64,000 nucleotides of DNA from Pseudomonas chlororaphis (GTDB lineage: Bacteria > Pseudomonadota > Gammaproteobacteria > Pseudomonadales > Pseudomonadaceae), in assembly GCF_003731765.1 (NCBI RefSeq), contig NZ_MOAL01000005.1:124001-188000 (forward strand), written 5' to 3'. The notes below the pieces were generated by a model. That model had not been told where the DNA came from, searched no databases, and saw nothing but the letters and a program-made list of their open reading frames with translations. Position 1 is the stretch's first letter. Each line of letters opens with the position of its first letter. This document shows positions 61,344-64,000 of the stretch, piece by piece. The translations under genes were made by a program, and so were the position numbers.

Positions 61344-62657
61344 TCAGAATTCCTGCGGCTGGGTGCCCGGCGCTGGCTTTCTTGGCTGGAAAACATAGCC
61401 TTGTTGGCCGCTCAGTACCTTGTCGGCCCGCTGCAGGTCGATGTCTTTCTCCCAGCGCGCGATGGCCACGGTGGCCACGCAGTTGCCGATCAGGTTGGTC
61501 AGGGCGCGGCCGATGCCCATGAACCAGTCCACCGCCAGCACCAGCACCAGGCCCACCACCGGAATGGCCGGGATCGCGGTCAGGGTCGCTGCCAGGATCA
61601 CCAGGGCCGAACCGGGAATACCGTGTGCGCCTTTGGAGGTGATCAGCGACACCAGCAAGATGGTCAGCAGGTCGGACATCGACAACGGCGTGCCGGTGGC
61701 GTTGGCGATAAAGACGATGGCCAGGGTCAGGTAGATGGAGAAACCGTCGAGGTTGAACGAGTAGCCGGTGGGGATGACCAGGCCGACCGTGGAGCTGCCG
61801 ATGCCCAGGTGTTCAAGCTTGCGCATGATCTGCGGCAGCACGGCGTCCGAAGAGGCGGTGCCGAGAACAATCATCAGCTCTTCGCGCAGGTACTTGAGGA
61901 ACGGCAGCATGGGCAGGCCCGCCACACGCATCACCACGCCCAGGATCACCGCCACAAAGGCGAAGCAGGTCAGGTAGAACAGGCCCACGAGGCTGCCCAG
62001 GTGCTGCAATGAATCCACCCCGTATTTGCTGGTGGTGAAGGCGATCGCACCAAACACGCCGATGGGCGCCAGGCGCACGATCATGCCCATGATGCGGAAG
62101 ATCACATGGCTGAGTTCGTTGATCAGGCGGGAGATGCCGGACGCCGCTTCACCCACCAGGTTCAGGGCGCTGCCGAACAGCACGGAGAACAGCAGTACCT
62201 GAAGGATGTTGTTATCGGCAAAGGCGCCGATGACCGAGTTCGGAATCAGGTTCATCAGGAACTGGGCGGTGCCCTGCATGTGCTGGCCGCGCTGGGCGAG
62301 GTCGCCGACGTCGGCGCTGGACAGCTGCTCCAGATGGATGTTGGCGCCGCTGCCGATGCCGGTACTGAAGGCCATGACCAGGCCCAGTACCAGGGCAACG
62401 GTGGTCAGTATTTCGAAGTAGATCACCGACTTCAGGCCGATGCGCCCAACCTTCTTCAGGTCACCGGCACCCGAGATGCCACTGACCACCACACAGAATA
62501 CGATCAGGCCGATCAGCATTTTGATCAGCTTGATGAAGCCGTCGCCCAGTGGTTTGAGTTGAGAGGAGAATTCGGGGAGTGCGAGTCCGCACACAACGCC
62601 GAGGATCAGTCCGAGGACTACTTGGAGGAAAATCGAACGCGAGCACCATCTGAGCAT
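61344..62657 (-). CDS. DctA-type C4-dicarboxylate/H+ symporter
   Basis: A 437-residue DAACS transporter. ATG 62657 starts MLRWCSRSIFLQVVLGLILG; AGGA lies upstream. The HP1 serine-rich motif is IVLGTASSDAVLP and the TM7 motif is GYSFNLDGFSIYLTLA (NMDGT variant NLDGF). Conserved SKGAHGIPGSALVILAATL (HP2) follows. It imports succinate, malate or related acids. The altered NLDGF hints at a different substrate from housekeeping DctA. Confidence 0.85.
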   Translation of the reverse strand: MLRWCSRSIFLQVVLGLILGVVCGLALPEFSSQLKPLGDGFIKLIKMLIGLIVFCVVVSGISGAGDLKKVGRIGLKSVIYFEILTTVALVLGLVMAFSTGIGSGANIHLEQLSSADVGDLAQRGQHMQGTAQFLMNLIPNSVIGAFADNNILQVLLFSVLFGSALNLVGEAASGISRLINELSHVIFRIMGMIVRLAPIGVFGAIAFTTSKYGVDSLQHLGSLVGLFYLTCFAFVAVILGVVMRVAGLPMLPFLKYLREELMIVLGTASSDAVLPQIMRKLEHLGIGSSTVGLVIPTGYSFNLDGFSIYLTLAIVFIANATGTPLSMSDLLTILLVSLITSKGAHGIPGSALVILAATLTAIPAIPVVGLVLVLAVDWFMGIGRALTNLIGNCVATVAIARWEKDIDLQRADKVLSGQQGYVFQPRKPAPGTQPQEF

Positions 62658-62727
62658 GGGAGGGATCCTGATCGGTGTCCTGGCTGCCATGCGCGGGGCG
62701 CTATGGATTCAGGACTTAATTATTGTG

Positions 62728-62748
62728 GTCTTACCGGTATGTCCAGTG
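62728..62748. promoter_or_regulatory. Operator repeat 1 upstream of the DctA-type gene
   Basis: It contains CTTACCGGTATGTCCAGTG and shares 17 of 21 bases with the copy at 62804-62824. Internal symmetry is CCGG-N5-CCAG. It lies about 70-90 bp before the ATG at 62657. Confidence 0.55.
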
Positions 62749-62803
62749 CAGCCGCAGTCTACGCTCGGACTTTAGGGGGTTACAAGGGGCTGTGAATAAA
62801 TTG

Positions 62804-62824
62804 GCTTTACCGGTCTGGCCAGTG
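62804..62824. promoter_or_regulatory. Operator repeat 2 upstream of the DctA-type gene
   Basis: It contains CTTTACCGGTCTGGCCAGTG. Start-to-start spacing from repeat 1 is 76 bp, roughly seven DNA turns, which would allow looping by a dimeric GntR protein. A TTGTAA...TAGACT promoter on the minus strand lies between the two. Confidence 0.55.
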
Positions 62825-62847
62825 GCGATCCGGGTCAATGACAGGCG

Positions 62848-62879
62848 AAAAAAAGCCCGGCACTCAGGCCGGGCTTTTT
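62848..62879. terminator. Bidirectional terminator, serving glyA
   Basis: A seven-base-pair GC stem (62855-62861 with 62868-62874) is extended by A-T pairs and flanked by A and T runs. It lies 24 bp after the glyA stop. Confidence 0.9.
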
Positions 62880-62902
62880 CGTGCTGCGGTGTAACGGGCT
62901 GA

Positions 62903-64000
62903 TTAAGCGCCGTATACCGGCAGTTTTTTGCAGATGGCTTTGACCTTTTCACGTACGGCATCGATCACCGCTTCGTTGTTCAGGTCGGCCAGGATGTCGC
63001 AGATCCAGCCAGCCAGTTCCTTGCACTCGGCTTCCTTGAAGCCACGAGTGGTCACAGCCGGAGTGCCGAAGCGCAGGCCGGAGGTGACGAACGGGGAGCG
63101 TGGATCGTTTGGCACGGAGTTCTTGTTCACGGTGATGAACGCTTTGCCCAGAGCGGCGTCGGCGTCTTTACCGGAGATTTCCTGCTTGATCAGCGACAGC
63201 AGGAACAGGTGGTTTTCAGTACCGCCGGACACCACGTCAAAACCGCGCTCGATGAACACGCTGGCCATGGCCTGGGCGTTTTTCACCACTTGCTGCTGGT
63301 AAGTCTTGAACTCAGGCTGCAGGGCTTCCTTGAAGCAGATCGCTTTGGCGGCGATCACGTGCTCCAGCGGGCCACCTTGGGCGCCTGGGAATACAGCAGA
63401 GTTCAGCTTCTTCTCGATGTCGGCGTTGGCGCGAGCCAGGATCAGGCCGCCACGAGGACCGCGCAGGGTCTTGTGAGTGGTGGTGGTGACCACGTCAGCG
63501 AAAGGCACCGGGTTCGGGTAGACGCCAGCGGCGACCAGACCGGCCACGTGGGCCATGTCGACGAACAGGTACGCGCCGACTTTGTCAGCGATTTCGCGGA
63601 AGCGCGGGAAGTCGAGGATCTGCGAGTAGGCAGAGAAACCGGCCACGATCATTTTCGGCTTGTGCTCGACGGCCAGGCGCTCGACTTCGTCGTAGTCGAT
63701 CAGACCGTTGGCGTCGATGCCGTATTGAATGGCGTTGTACAACTTGCCGGAGGAAGAAACGCTGGCGCCGTGGGTCAGGTGACCACCGTGGGCCAGGCTC
63801 ATGCCCAAGATGGTGTCGCCAGCCGACAGCAGAGCCAGGTAAACGGCGCTGTTGGCTTGGGAGCCGGCGTGCGGCTGGACGTTGGCGTAATCGGCGCCGA
63901 ACAGTTCCTTGGCACGGTCGATGGCCAACTGCTCAACCACGTCGACGTACTCGCAGCCGCCGTAGTAGCGCTTGCCTGGGTAACCTTCGGCGTATTTGTT
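62903..64000 (-). CDS. glyA: Serine hydroxymethyltransferase, 3' part
   Basis: About 366 C-terminal residues are visible; the start lies beyond the right edge. PLP Lys motif: VVTTTTHKTLRGPRGG. Conserved YGGCEYVDVVEQLAIDRAKE lies at the upstream end and PHAGSQANSAVYLALL follows. RFGTPAVTTRGF is near the C-terminus. It interconverts serine and glycine with tetrahydrofolate. It ends at TAA and a strong terminator. Confidence 0.96.
   Translation of the reverse strand, partial: NKYAEGYPGKRYYGGCEYVDVVEQLAIDRAKELFGADYANVQPHAGSQANSAVYLALLSAGDTILGMSLAHGGHLTHGASVSSSGKLYNAIQYGIDANGLIDYDEVERLAVEHKPKMIVAGFSAYSQILDFPRFREIADKVGAYLFVDMAHVAGLVAAGVYPNPVPFADVVTTTTHKTLRGPRGGLILARANADIEKKLNSAVFPGAQGGPLEHVIAAKAICFKEALQPEFKTYQQQVVKNAQAMASVFIERGFDVVSGGTENHLFLLSLIKQEISGKDADAALGKAFITVNKNSVPNDPRSPFVTSGLRFGTPAVTTRGFKEAECKELAGWICDILADLNNEAVIDAVREKVKAICKKLPVYGA

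Overview
The window is a GC-rich stretch of bacterial chromosome. Gene content, gene order and short interspersed REP sequences all point to Pseudomonas, most likely the P. fluorescens group. The order mscL / katB-ankB / radA / PilZ gene / cstA-ybdD / G3E GTPase follows the PA4604-PA4615 neighbourhood of P. aeruginosa as I remember it. No tRNA, rRNA, prophage, transposase or CRISPR array is visible. Both edge genes are cut: rluE at the left and glyA at the right.

Layout. 1-12.5 kb: housekeeping and small regulators (rluE, a DUF2788 protein, an Lrp/AsnC regulator, a probable structured RNA with a strong terminator, a DUF6515 protein, a FieF-type metal exporter, a lipoprotein, hrpB, an EEP-family phosphohydrolase, a YciC-type protein, a DUF2076 protein, a NYN-nuclease/DnaQ-like exonuclease pair, a second Lrp regulator beside an EamA exporter). 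12.5-24.4 kb: a large secreted metzincin protease with chitin-binding modules, rhlE, a heptamer tandem repeat, a TIGR03862-type flavoprotein, an HDAC-family deacetylase, GNAT, tesB with a HAD phosphatase, an alpha/beta hydrolase and a YpfJ-type zinc peptidase.

24.5-39.9 kb is mainly aromatic and hydroaromatic catabolism. pcaQ with pcaHG cleaves protocatechuate. An AKR / IclR / MocA-oxidoreductase / TIM-barrel / DMT-transporter cluster follows. Next come a 4HB chemoreceptor, an MFS transporter, quiC, a TetR regulator, an AroE-type shikimate dehydrogenase and aroQ. Together aroQ, the dehydrogenase and quiC take dehydroquinate and shikimate to protocatechuate, which PcaHG opens. The quiC and aroQ promoters carry the same two palindromic motifs in the same order, so two regulators probably control the branch. 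A separate perfect inverted repeat, probably the PcaQ operator, overlaps the pcaQ stop codon.

39.9-64 kb: trmA with an NCS2 purine permease, a DUF4879-like secreted protein, a DJ-1 family protein without the usual cysteine, an MFS exporter, the cyanide-insensitive oxidase operon cioAB plus a 55-residue DUF2474 protein (ANR-type box upstream), rlmG, fpr, mscL, periplasmic catalase katB with ankB, radA, a MapZ-like PilZ protein, an isoprenylcysteine-methyltransferase-like protein, cstA-ybdD with a CA motif at the cstA start, a G3E GTPase, two tandem FCD-type GntR regulators downstream of a DctA-type carrier whose promoter holds a 21-bp direct repeat, and glyA.

All functions come from reading the translated sequence and from memory of the families. 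No database search was run.
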